The notes: generated by a model not told the origin, from the sequence alone. Numbered from the stretch's first letter, positions 1-7,398 are shown. The stretch: 16,556 bases of DNA from JBLIKP01 sp047635375 (GCA_047635375.1 JBLIKP010000054.1:1-16556); one strand, 5' to 3'. Made by a program: numbers and translations.

Positions 1-2395
1 GAGGTAAGAATACAGGAGCTCCTTTTACAAGAATTTTAACGCTTGCACTATCGCAAATTGTTGAATTTTTAAAACAAAGATTGTAGGTAAAAGTATCTTC
101 ACCAAAAAATCCAGGGTTTGATTTGTATACAACAATTGTGTCATCTAAAATATGGGCCGTTCCAAAATTTGGACCATTAAAAAGAGTTACTGATACACTA
201 TCACTTTTTGGGTAAAAATCATTTTCTGTTACTTTGAATAACCCAAGGTTTCCTTCACTTATAACAAAAGAATCTTCTACGGCATTTACACACCCTCTGA
301 TTTCTACATTAAAAACATTATTTGTAGTGTCACACTCCAAAACCGTTTGCTTAAATCCCGTTATTGGATAACCTTGATCGGAATACCCATCGTGATTTAC
401 AACAATAAACAAATCAAAATTTCCAGATCCCTGATCTGGAATTGTATGCTTTGACTTTATGGTTTGCCCTGAATCAATCGCTTGTCCGACATGAAAAGTA
501 TCAATTAAAATTGCCGATGAATCAAATAGAGGATTACCATTATAATAAGACACTGGTGTTTCCGAAGGCATTTTATAACTACCTTGGTTTGAGATACTTA
601 AAGTAATTTCGATTTCTTTTGGGCCAAATCCACAATTTTCATAATTAATGTCCTGTTGTTGGTCACCAATTGTTATTGTTGCATCAGGCACATAATTGAC
701 TGGCGTACCATCTTTTGACCTTATGGTACTTTGGGCTAAAAAATTATTAAGTACCGCTATTTTATGATGAGGCTGTTGTCCTCGAGGAATTGTTAAATCA
801 TCATTTACGTTTACATTAAAATAAGCGTGTTGATTCCAAACCTTTCTAGCAGAAGCCCAAGGCTTATCATTTGCTTTCCAAACTTTTATAAAGTTGTCGT
901 TTGAGTTTTCTGGTGCAGACTTATCTTTGCAAGTTGATACAACTTCCGCTTGACCGTCACCATCAACATCTACAACGATGGGGTATTCGGTTCCAGTAAG
1001 TGAAGCACAATCCTCTTTTCTTAGGATATTTCCTGTTGCACCGTCAATAAAAAACAATTTTTTTTCGTCCCTATAGAGAACTTCAATTGAGCCATCATTT
1101 TGGAAATCAAAAACAGTCGCTCCCGTTCTTTGAGATCTGTCATGAGTATGAATACTCCATTTTTTTACAAGAATAGGGGAATCTAACAACAAAGACCTGC
1201 TCTCCTCGATAACATGGTATTTTAAATTCCCAGCGAATCCGATTTCCAATTTACCATCATTGTCAAAATCGGCTACAATTGGCCGTCCCCCTTTCAAGGA
1301 ATTTAAAATAATATAGTCGGTCACAAGTTTGGACGATGTTTGGCCGTCCCAAACTTGAATTACACCGTTACCACCAACAATTACATCTAAATCGCCGTCG
1401 TTATCAAAATCTGCCACGGAGGTAAATCCATCCATTACTTTCCTTCCAGAAACAATTTTGCGCATTTTTCCATTTTCAATATCGACGGAAAAAATCTCAT
1501 CTCCACAAATTAATTCAAGACCATCACAGTCTGTACATTGACTATCGGGCAAAATATCTGCGGCAACTGGAAAAGGCTCGTAAGGAGCGCTATATGGAGC
1601 CCCAGTTGACCCATGGTCACCTCCCTCGGCTATAAACTGACCTGTTACTGCATTAAAAATCTGATTCCCTAGATATACTTCCGGAATTCCATCTCCGTTA
1701 AAATCTGCTATCGAAGCGCTCCACGAATCATGGTGATGATGATATCCAACTTTTTTACTTGATTTCCATTTTAACGTTCCATCATAATTATAAGCGAATA
1801 AATATCTTCTATCTTCCGCTGCGTTACTATAAGATTCTGCTGCAACAAAATCTTCCGTTACGTTACTATCAGATTCTGCTGCAACAAAAAACAATTCTCC
1901 AAATCCATCACGATCAACATCTGCTAATGCAATGTGAGATCCAGAAACATCAGGTGCAGGGGCATTTATTGTTCTTTTCAGTTGCCCATTTCTTCCATCA
2001 ATAATAAAAATTCTATTGGCAGCTTTTGCGTCTCTTCCAACGACTTCGGGAAAACCATCACCGTCTAAATCTCCAACCGTTGGTAAAAATCGTGAATCCA
2101 TTGGGATTTGAGAATAATCAGATGCCCATTCTGTGGCTACGTCAATCGTGCTATCTCCAGGTGGCAATTCAACTTGACAATCGGTTTCAGGATTTCCAAA
2201 ATAAAAATCATCACAACCGGAATTTCCATTACAGTCGCCATCATAGCAATCTATCAGACCATCACCATCGTCATCTATACCATTGGTGCAATCTTCAGAT
2301 TGAGCAAAAATTAAATTTGGAATTACCGCAATTGCGAAAGTAAAAAGCCCACAAATTAGTAGGCGACGGAAATTAGTCGCAAAAATTTTAAACAT
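1..2395 (-). CDS. Secreted FG-GAP/VCBS repeat protein, N-terminal part (truncated by window edge)
   Basis: An uninterrupted reading frame of 798 codons starts at ATG (2395-2393) and runs off the left edge, so the C-terminus is missing. Residues 1-31 look like a signal peptide: basic RR, a hydrophobic stretch, then Ala-Gln. Residues 35-60 hold a Cys-flanked acidic motif (DDDGDGLIDC) typical of calcium-binding thrombospondin-3-like segments. Seven Asp-rich motifs follow, such as DLDGDGFPEVVG, DFNGDGIPEVYLG, DFDNDGDLDVIVGG and DVDGDGQAEVVST, as expected of an FG-GAP/VCBS beta-propeller of about seven blades. After these comes a conserved VWNQHAYFNVNVNDDLTIP stretch seen in large Bacteroidetes surface proteins, then Ig- or cadherin-like beta domains. 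In this phylum such proteins usually end in a type IX secretion sorting domain; that end is not visible here. The likely role is adhesion or surface binding (inference). A 39-bp in-frame tandem duplication lies in the second blade. Confidence 0.9.
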   Translation of the reverse strand, partial: MFKIFATNFRRLLICGLFTFAIAVIPNLIFAQSEDCTNGIDDDGDGLIDCYDGDCNGNSGCDDFYFGNPETDCQVELPPGDSTIDVATEWASDYSQIPMDSRFLPTVGDLDGDGFPEVVGRDAKAANRIFIIDGRNGQLKRTINAPAPDVSGSHIALADVDRDGFGELFFVAAESDSNVTEDFVAAESYSNAAEDRRYLFAYNYDGTLKWKSSKKVGYHHHHDSWSASIADFNGDGIPEVYLGNQIFNAVTGQFIAEGGDHGSTGAPYSAPYEPFPVAADILPDSQCTDCDGLELICGDEIFSVDIENGKMRKIVSGRKVMDGFTSVADFDNDGDLDVIVGGNGVIQVWDGQTSSKLVTDYIILNSLKGGRPIVADFDNDGKLEIGFAGNLKYHVIEESRSLLLDSPILVKKWSIHTHDRSQRTGATVFDFQNDGSIEVLYRDEKKLFFIDGATGNILRKEDCASLTGTEYPIVVDVDGDGQAEVVSTCKDKSAPENSNDNFIKVWKANDKPWASARKVWNQHAYFNVNVNDDLTIPRGQQPHHKIAVLNNFLAQSTIRSKDGTPVNYVPDATITIGDQQQDINYENCGFGPKEIEITLSISNQGSYKMPSETPVSYYNGNPLFDSSAILIDTFHVGQAIDSGQTIKSKHTIPDQGSGNFDLFIVVNHDGYSDQGYPITGFKQTVLECDTTNNVFNVEIRGCVNAVEDSFVISEGNLGLFKVTENDFYPKSDSVSVTLFNGPNFGTAHILDDTIVVYKSNPGFFGEDTFTYNLCFKNSTICDSASVKILVKGAPVFLP
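1812..1889 (-). repeat. 39-bp in-frame tandem duplication inside the VCBS gene
   Basis: Two adjacent 39-nt units (1812-1850 and 1851-1889) match at 36 of 39 positions. They encode FVAAESDSNVTED followed by FVAAESYSNAAED at residues 170-195. The unit is 13 codons, so the frame is kept. The insertion sits after the second Asp-rich propeller motif and should lengthen a loop. Two of the three differences fall in neighbouring codons, so the copies have begun to diverge. Confidence 0.9.
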
Positions 2396-2454
2396 AATAA
2401 AGAGTTATTTTTCAGTTTAGGGCCGAAAAAAATTAGTGAAAATTTTTAGTGTAA

Positions 2455-2462
2455 CAAAGATA
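2455..2462 (-). promoter_or_regulatory. Candidate -7 promoter element of the VCBS gene
   Basis: Read on the minus strand the sequence is TATCTTTG, a full match to the Bacteroidetes -7 consensus TAnnTTTG, about 60 nt before the ATG at 2395. No clear TTTG -33 box is seen at the right distance, so this is a motif-only call. Confidence 0.4.
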
Positions 2463-2484
2463 AGGAGAAAACTTAACTTTATGC

Positions 2485-2531
2485 GACTACCCCCTCATAT
2501 AATAATGGGGGGGGTCGGAGGGGATTTTGGG
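2485..2531. other. Imperfect inverted repeat with G-runs between lspA and the VCBS gene
   Basis: C-rich (2490-2494) and G-rich (2507-2514) runs, with outer gac/gtc and inner tcat/atgg pairs, can form an imperfect hairpin about 60-90 nt past the lspA stop. It could end lspA transcription, although no clear T-tract follows on the minus strand. On the plus strand, the eight-G run, the GGGG at 2520-2523 and the GGG at 2529-2531 could give four short G-tracts, a possible quadruplex. This is weak evidence; the rest of the 2396-2576 spacer shows nothing else. Confidence 0.3.
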
Positions 2532-2576
2532 TTTAATTAAATTGCGACCAAATATTATTGGATAAGCGGTGTTTTT

Positions 2577-3137
2577 TTATTCTATTTCGAAGAAATTTCT
2601 TTGGAAGACAAGGATCATCGCCACGCCAACTGTTATTGCGGCATCGGCTAAATTAAAAACTGGACGAAAAAACAAGAAAGATTCTCCTGCCCAAAAAGGG
2701 AGCCATTGAGGAAAGGTTCCGCTGAATAATGGGGCATAAAACATATCTACCACTCTTCCGTGTAACCATGTTTCATACCCAAACAATTTACCGTAAAAGG
2801 TGGAATCAATAATATTTCCTATTGCCCCTGAAAACACAAGGCTCAAGCTAATTTGCAAGCCTTTTGGAGCATTTTTACTTATTAATTTGAATAAATAATA
2901 ACCGATGCCGGTTACTGCTAAAATTCTAAAAAGCGTCAAGAAGAGTTTGCCATATTCACCAGCAAACTCAAACCCGAAAGCCATCCCATTATTCTCAGTA
3001 AAATGAAGTAAAAACCAATTGCCAAAAAGAGGGATTTCCTCTCCTAGGAACATGTTGGTTTTAATCCAAATTTTTAATGCTTGATCCAAAACGACCACTG
3101 CAAAAATGACAATAAGGGGAAGGGAATATTTTTTCAA
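2577..3137 (-). CDS. lspA: Lipoprotein signal peptidase (signal peptidase II)
   Basis: This inner-membrane aspartyl protease cleaves the signal peptide of prolipoproteins after lipid has been added to the cysteine. The 186-residue protein has the family blocks in order: VVLDQALK (Asp18) in the first membrane segment, TENNGMAFG (48-55), GAIGNIIDS (104-112), then the two catalytic aspartates, Asp131 in GRVVDMFYAP and Asp165 in FNLADAAI. Four hydrophobic segments are visible. It is somewhat longer than the roughly 160-residue E. coli enzyme, largely from residues between the two aspartates, as is common in Bacteroidetes. The start is TTG at 3137-3135: reading upstream in frame reaches a stop without an ATG, and the next internal ATG would remove the Asp18 motif. 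It lies 4 nt after the stop of the preceding gene, so it is the last gene of the ileS operon. Confidence 0.95.
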   Translation of the reverse strand: MKKYSLPLIVIFAVVVLDQALKIWIKTNMFLGEEIPLFGNWFLLHFTENNGMAFGFEFAGEYGKLFLTLFRILAVTGIGYYLFKLISKNAPKGLQISLSLVFSGAIGNIIDSTFYGKLFGYETWLHGRVVDMFYAPLFSGTFPQWLPFWAGESFLFFRPVFNLADAAITVGVAMILVFQRNFFEIE

Positions 3138-3141
3138 AAGT

Positions 3142-3528
3142 TTAGTTGTTTCCTTGTTGCCTAAGTTTAGCCTCCATACTCATTGTAGTGTGAGGAACAA
3201 GGCGTAAGCGTTCTTTAGAAATTAATTTTCCGGTCACGATACATTGACCGTACGTCCCGTTATTAATTCTTGCAAGTGCATTTTGAAGATTATCAATAAA
3301 CTTTTTTTGTCTTGAAGCTAATTGATTCATTTGCTCCTTTTCCAAAGTATCTGAACTATCTTCTAAGGTAGCGTACTTTCCAGTAGTATCATCAGTTCCA
3401 TGAGAATATTTACTTCTTAAGGAATCTTGCAATTTAGTAAGTTCATCAACAGCCGACTTTAGTTTAGCATTGATTAATTCTTCGAACTCTTTAAGCTCTT
3501 CTTTTGAGTAAGATGTTTTTTCAGCCAT
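3142..3528 (-). CDS. TraR/DksA-family regulator with degenerate zinc finger
   Basis: The 128-residue protein has a charged, coiled-coil-like N-terminal part (about 8-90), followed by the DksA/TraR C-terminal pattern GTYGQCIVTGKLISKERL and then LVPHTTMSMEAK (92-121). DksA-type proteins enter the RNA polymerase secondary channel and, with ppGpp, reset transcription of stable RNA and amino-acid genes. The classical four-cysteine zinc site is lost: only Cys96 remains, Thr99 occupies the second position, and the second CxxC is Thr/Met. The fold may therefore hold without metal. From memory, similar cysteine-poor homologues are usual in this phylum, so this is probably lineage-specific and not decay. 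It sits 4 nt from both ileS and lspA and is presumably co-transcribed with them. The ATG start is clear. Which polymerase contacts it makes cannot be read from the sequence. Confidence 0.88.
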   Translation of the reverse strand: MAEKTSYSKEELKEFEELINAKLKSAVDELTKLQDSLRSKYSHGTDDTTGKYATLEDSSDTLEKEQMNQLASRQKKFIDNLQNALARINNGTYGQCIVTGKLISKERLRLVPHTTMSMEAKLRQQGNN

Positions 3529-3532
3529 AATT

Positions 3533-6500
3533 TTAGCTCTTTAAAATGTTTAATCTAATTTGTTCGCCCTCTATTTCAATAAGGTCTGAAAAATCTTTAT
3601 CTCCAGGGAATTCTATTAAAGATTGAGCGAGTATTTCAGCGCAAATATAATCCAAATTCTGACTTATGGAAGTCTTAGTTTTTGGATGAGACTCTAATTC
3701 AACTTTAATCTTATCGGTAATCTCAAATCCTTTGTCCTTTCTTAGGTTCTGAACGCGGTTAACAAACTCACGTGCAATCCCCTCAGAAATTAAATCGTCG
3801 TCTAAGGTTATGTCAAGAGCCACTGTCAATCTGCCTTCACTCGCAACAAGCCATCCTGGAATATCTTCGGAAGATATTTCGACATCGCTTACGCTGATGA
3901 TGGCTGGAGCTCCATTAAGGTCAATCGTTATTTCGCCCTTTGCTTCGATCTCATTAATTTGATCTTGGCCAAAGGCATTAACTGCGGCAGCCACCGCTTT
4001 CATGTTTTTTCCGAATTTAGGCCCTAAAAGTTTGAAATCAGGCTTTATTTTTTTCACCAATACACCTGCTGTATCCGTAATAAATTCAAATTCTTTAACG
4101 TTTACCTCGCTTAAAATCAAATCGGCGACAGCTTCAATTTTATCTTTAAGACCCGCTTGCAGACAAGGAATTAATATTTTCCTTAATGGCTGACGGACTC
4201 TTAAATCACTTTTCTTTCTTAAAGATAAAACCATGCTTGTGATGTCTTGAGCAAGGGTCATTCTTTCTTCTAGATCAAGGTCTATTTTGGCTTCTGTAGA
4301 AATTGGGAAATCGGCTAAATGCACAGACTCAGCGTTTTCATCTCCAGTAACAGCATTTAAATCTTTAAACATTCTATCAAAGAAGAACGGTGAAATTGGA
4401 GCAGATAGTTTAGTAACGGTTATTAAACACTTGTAAAGGGTTTGGTAGGCGCTAATTTTATCTTGAGAATAATCACCTTTCCAAAAACGGCGACGAGAAA
4501 GGCGCACATACCAGTTACTTAAATGGTCATTCACAAAACTCTGGATAGCACGAGCCGCTTTTGTTGGCTCATAATCAGCATAGAAAGAGTCTACATCCTT
4601 TACTAGGGAATTCAGCATTGAAAGGACCCATCTATCAATTTCTGGGCGTTTGGAATGCTCGATTTGCGGTTCAGTACCGTTAAATCCATCTATGTTCGCA
4701 TAAAGCGCAAAGAAATTGTAGGTATTGTAGAATGTCCCGAAAAACTTACGTCTAACCTCTCCTATTCCTTCGGCATTGAATTTCAAGTTATCCCATGGGG
4801 ATGCATTGCTAATCATGTACCATCTTGTGGCGTCAGCGCTTTCGGTATCGATTGTCTCAAAGGGATCAGCTGCGTTGCCTAGGCGTTTGCTCATTTTATT
4901 TCCTGCCTTATCCAAAACAAGACCATTACTTACCACATTTTTGTAAGCCACAGAATCGAACAACATAACAGCAATAGCATGGAGAGTAAAGAACCAACCA
5001 CGCGTTTGATCTACTCCCTCGGCGATAAAATCAGCAGGGTAGTTTTCTTTGAATTTATCTTCATTTTCAAATGGGTAATGCCATTGCGCATAAGGCATTG
5101 CGCCTGAATCAAACCATACATCAATAAGATCTGGTTCGCGTAGCATTTTTGTTCCTGTTGAAGAGGTTAAGATAAGGTCGTCAACGTACGGGCGGTGAAG
5201 ATCTACTTCACCATCGAAATAGGCGTCTACTGCAGACTTAGCCATATTTCCTGCTTCCGCGGAAGCGTAGGCAAGCGATTTAAGCTCCTCAATTGAGCCA
5301 ATACAAACTTCTTCTTTCCCGTCTTCAGTTCTCCAAATAGGCAATGGAGTTCCCCAAAATCGTGAACGACTTAAATTCCAATCTACAAGGTTTTCTAACC
5401 AGTTTCCAAATCGACCAGTACCTGTACTTTCAGGTTTCCAGTTTATCGTTTTGTTCAACTCCACCATTCGGTCTTTAACGGCGGTAGTTTTTATGAACCA
5501 AGAGTCTAATGGGTAATATAAAATAGGTTTGTCGGTTCTCCAGCAGTGTGGGTAACTGTGCTCGTATTTCTCAACTTTAAAAGCCTTGTTATCTTCCTTA
5601 AGTTTAATGGCGATTTTCACATCAGCCGATTGAAAACCTTCGCCAGCTTGAATTTCATCAGAGTAATATTCGGCTCGGACGTACATCCCTGCAAAATCGG
5701 TAACCTCATCCACAAATTTCCCTTGGCGATTAACCAAAGGAGATTCATTTCCTTCCTCATCAACCACTAAAATTGAAGGGATATCGTTTTCCTTACACAC
5801 TCTATAGTCATCAGCACCAAAAACTGAGGCGGTGTGAACGATACCTGTTCCGTCTTCAGTAGTTACAAAGTCGGCCGGAATAACAATAAACGCAAGCTTT
5901 TCAGGCTGAACGTAGGGCAAAAGTTGATGGTAAGAGATTCCTAAAAGATCCTTACCAGTAAAACTTGCACCGATTTTAAAAGGAATCAATTTATCTCCAG
6001 AATTATAATCTTCCAGCGCAATATCCTTAGCTTTTTTGTTGAAATACTTCCCAACCAATTCATTGGCTAGGATAACGTTTACCGGAGCGAAAGTATAAGG
6101 GTTAAACGTTTTTACTTTAACGTATTCTATTTTTTCACCTACTGCAAGGGCACAGTTACTTGGAAGGGTCCACGGCGTGGTTGTCCAAGCGATAAAACCA
6201 ACATATTCGTCACCTTCGAATAGAAACTCAGACTTCTTATTTCTAACTACTTCAAATTGCGCCGTCACCGAGGTGTCTTTTACATCACGATACGCTCCTG
6301 GCTGATTAAGCTCATGGGAGCTCAGACCCGTTCCTGCCGCGGGCGAGAATGGTTGGATAGTATAACCCTTGTAAAGAAAATTTTTATCGTAAAGCTTTTT
6401 TAGAAGGCTCCAAAGGGATTCGATATATGGCGTTTCGTAAGTAATATAAGGGTCATCAAGATCAAGCCAGTAACCCATTTTACGGGTAAGCTCGTCCCAT

Positions 6501-6889
6501 TTACTTTTGAATTTCATTACCTCCTTTTTACAGGCTGCGTTGTATTCGTCAACGGAAATTTTCTTACCGATATCTTCCTTTGTTATCCCTAGAGTTTTCT
6601 CAACGCTCAGCTCAATTGGGAGTCCGTGAGTATCCCACCCTCCTTTTCGAGCAACGCGGAAACCCTTTTGGGTCTTGTAACGACAAAAAATATCTTTTAT
6701 CGCACGAGCCATTACATGATGAATACCTGGCATTCCATTCGCAGAAGGTGGTCCTTCAAAGAATGTAAAAGGCTCAGCTTCCGAGCGGATTTCCAAACTT
6801 TTTCCGAAAATATCTTCGTCCTCCCAAAATTTTAAAATATCATTTTGGATTGCTACTAAGTCGAGATGTGAGTATTCGTTGTATTTCAA
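3533..6889 (-). CDS. ileS: Isoleucyl-tRNA synthetase, type 2 (eukaryote-like)
   Basis: It charges tRNA-Ile with isoleucine in the cytoplasm. At 1118 residues it has the length of the eukaryote-like IleRS2 class. Visible blocks are PSANGMPGIHHVMARAIKD (48-66), WDTHGLPIEL (85-94), the editing-domain WTTTPWTLPSN (235-245) and GTGIVHTASVFGADD ending at Asp361, and KMSKR (665-669). The tail lacks the zinc cysteines of type 1 enzymes, which supports type 2. The HIGH signature reads GIHH at 55-58, with its first and third residues exchanged. Published work on IleRS2 links such GxHH variants to strong mupirocin resistance. The start is TTG (6889-6887): the upstream frame reaches a stop four codons earlier without an ATG, and the N-terminus MKYNEYSHLDL fits the family. 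It is the first gene of the operon with the DksA-like gene and lspA. The tRNA-like RNA and terminator lie upstream on the same strand. Confidence 0.97.
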   Translation of the reverse strand: MKYNEYSHLDLVAIQNDILKFWEDEDIFGKSLEIRSEAEPFTFFEGPPSANGMPGIHHVMARAIKDIFCRYKTQKGFRVARKGGWDTHGLPIELSVEKTLGITKEDIGKKISVDEYNAACKKEVMKFKSKWDELTRKMGYWLDLDDPYITYETPYIESLWSLLKKLYDKNFLYKGYTIQPFSPAAGTGLSSHELNQPGAYRDVKDTSVTAQFEVVRNKKSEFLFEGDEYVGFIAWTTTPWTLPSNCALAVGEKIEYVKVKTFNPYTFAPVNVILANELVGKYFNKKAKDIALEDYNSGDKLIPFKIGASFTGKDLLGISYHQLLPYVQPEKLAFIVIPADFVTTEDGTGIVHTASVFGADDYRVCKENDIPSILVVDEEGNESPLVNRQGKFVDEVTDFAGMYVRAEYYSDEIQAGEGFQSADVKIAIKLKEDNKAFKVEKYEHSYPHCWRTDKPILYYPLDSWFIKTTAVKDRMVELNKTINWKPESTGTGRFGNWLENLVDWNLSRSRFWGTPLPIWRTEDGKEEVCIGSIEELKSLAYASAEAGNMAKSAVDAYFDGEVDLHRPYVDDLILTSSTGTKMLREPDLIDVWFDSGAMPYAQWHYPFENEDKFKENYPADFIAEGVDQTRGWFFTLHAIAVMLFDSVAYKNVVSNGLVLDKAGNKMSKRLGNAADPFETIDTESADATRWYMISNASPWDNLKFNAEGIGEVRRKFFGTFYNTYNFFALYANIDGFNGTEPQIEHSKRPEIDRWVLSMLNSLVKDVDSFYADYEPTKAARAIQSFVNDHLSNWYVRLSRRRFWKGDYSQDKISAYQTLYKCLITVTKLSAPISPFFFDRMFKDLNAVTGDENAESVHLADFPISTEAKIDLDLEERMTLAQDITSMVLSLRKKSDLRVRQPLRKILIPCLQAGLKDKIEAVADLILSEVNVKEFEFITDTAGVLVKKIKPDFKLLGPKFGKNMKAVAAAVNAFGQDQINEIEAKGEITIDLNGAPAIISVSDVEISSEDIPGWLVASEGRLTVALDITLDDDLISEGIAREFVNRVQNLRKDKGFEITDKIKVELESHPKTKTSISQNLDYICAEILAQSLIEFPGDKDFSDLIEIEGEQIRLNILKS
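5253..5266. repeat. 14-bp perfect palindrome inside ileS
   Basis: GCTTCCGCGGAAGC is fully self-complementary. On the coding strand it reads Ala-Ser-Ala-Glu-Ala. The same palindrome, extended to 16 bp, is found in the glycosyltransferase gene at 11883-11898 in the same frame and orientation. The two sites share 16 identical bases (5253-5268 and 11884-11899). Confidence 0.75.
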
Positions 6890-7001
6890 TGGATTATGGC
6901 CTTAAAATAATTGCCCCTATTGGCTTTAAAAGGTGCGAATTTAAGGATTTTTTTTTGAATTGAGTCGGCTGTAAATCCACAGATCCCCAAGTTTTGCCAA
7001 T

Positions 7002-7032
7002 AAAAAAAGGCATGACCCGGATGGATCATGCC
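7002..7032 (-). terminator. Intrinsic terminator of the tRNA-like RNA, upstream of ileS
   Basis: On the minus strand a 10-bp stem (arms 7032-7023 and 7018-7009, one U-G pair, 4-nt loop) is followed directly by seven T (7008-7002). The geometry is that of a Rho-independent terminator. It ends transcription coming from the tRNA-like RNA about 26 nt after its 3' acceptor strand, and 113 nt before the ileS start. It could also act as an attenuator for read-through into ileS. Confidence 0.85.
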
Positions 7033-7057
7033 TAAAAGTTTTAAAATTTAATTGTTG

Positions 7058-7199
7058 CTGTTGGAGAAGGGGTCGAACCTTCAAGGAGTAGTTAGGACCT
7101 TTAATGTGCAAACTTTACAGCATGCAGCTTAAGGATCTTTATCCAATTTTCTCCGCCCCCGAGACGGGAGGGTGTGTTTGCCAGTTTCACCACCCAACA
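7058..7199 (-). ncRNA. tRNA-like RNA with giant variable arm, function unknown
   Basis: Reading from 7199 down, a tRNA body is evident. The acceptor strands TGTTGGG (7199-7193) and TCCAACA (7065-7059) pair over 7 bp with one G-U. T8-G9 comes next, then a Leu-like D-arm with GTG/CAC stem, A14, the GG pair of the loop and A21. A 5-bp anticodon stem CCCTC/GGGGG follows. The T-arm is perfect: GAAGG, loop TTCGACC, CCTTC. The anticodon loop reads CCGTCTC, so position 33 is C instead of U and no normal Leu or Ser anticodon is present. Between the anticodon stem and the T-arm lie roughly 70 nt that begin GGAG and end CTCC and contain small inner hairpins such as GGAT-AAAG-ATCC. The discriminator is G and CCA is not encoded. 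A terminator follows. It could be a degenerate or interrupted tRNA, or a dedicated tRNA-mimic in the ileS leader; a decoding role looks unlikely. Confidence 0.65.
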
Positions 7200-7209
7200 A
7201 TGTTTATTT

Positions 7210-7240
7210 CAAAATGGTAAGAACGATTTATTATCAAAAA
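7210..7240 (-). promoter_or_regulatory. Possible promoter of the tRNA-like RNA
   Basis: On the minus strand TTTTTG (7240-7235) is followed after 18 nt by CATTTTG (7216-7210). This resembles the Bacteroidetes -33/-7 pair, although the TA of the -7 box is not matched. The expected start point would fall within a few bases of 7199, the 5' end of the acceptor stem. Confidence 0.3.
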
Positions 7241-7313
7241 GAAGTAAGGCTTTTAACCTCTTAACAGAAATCCTTCCCGTTTGACTTATGCTAATATACG
7301 GTGATTGATTCAT

Positions 7314-7344
7314 TTTGTTAGATAATATTTAACAAATTATGTTA
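7314..7344 (+). promoter_or_regulatory. TGTTA/TAACA inverted-repeat array, candidate Lrp/AsnC operator
   Basis: Three half-sites alternate in orientation: TGTTA (7316-7320), TAACA (7330-7334), TGTTA (7340-7344). The first pair extends to 7-bp arms TTTGTTA/TAACAAA with a 9-nt spacer; the second pair is TAACA-N5-TGTTA. The array lies 55 nt before the Lrp/AsnC start and overlaps a possible -7 box (TCATTTTG, 7310-7317). Lrp/AsnC regulators commonly control their own genes, so autoregulation is a reasonable inference. Strong AT richness makes chance repeats easier. Confidence 0.45.
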
Positions 7345-7398
7345 TTTTTACATTTCATCTAATAAATTGAGCATTAGTTAAATATTACATAATATAGC

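Noticed and set aside
1726..1745. Run of four histidine codons in the VCBS gene, taken as an engineered tag
   Set aside because: Four histidines with mixed codons inside a conserved propeller region (Gly-Tyr-His4-Asp-Ser-Trp) look natural.
1759..2343. Plus-strand reading frames at 1759-2004 and 2026-2343
   Set aside because: They run antisense to the VCBS gene, have low-complexity His/Gln/Leu composition and no family resemblance; the minus-strand frame has repeated Asp motifs and a signal peptide.
6890..7001. A separate ileS promoter
   Set aside because: TAAATTCG (6943-6936, minus) matches the -7 consensus with one mismatch, but no -33 box fits, so I did not list it as a feature.
7058..7199. 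Calling this an ordinary tRNA (Leu-like body, or Asp GTC / Glu CTC by anticodon)
   Set aside because: The loop lacks U33, the choice of anticodon depends on shifting the stem, the discriminator is G and the variable region is far too long. No decoding assignment can be defended.
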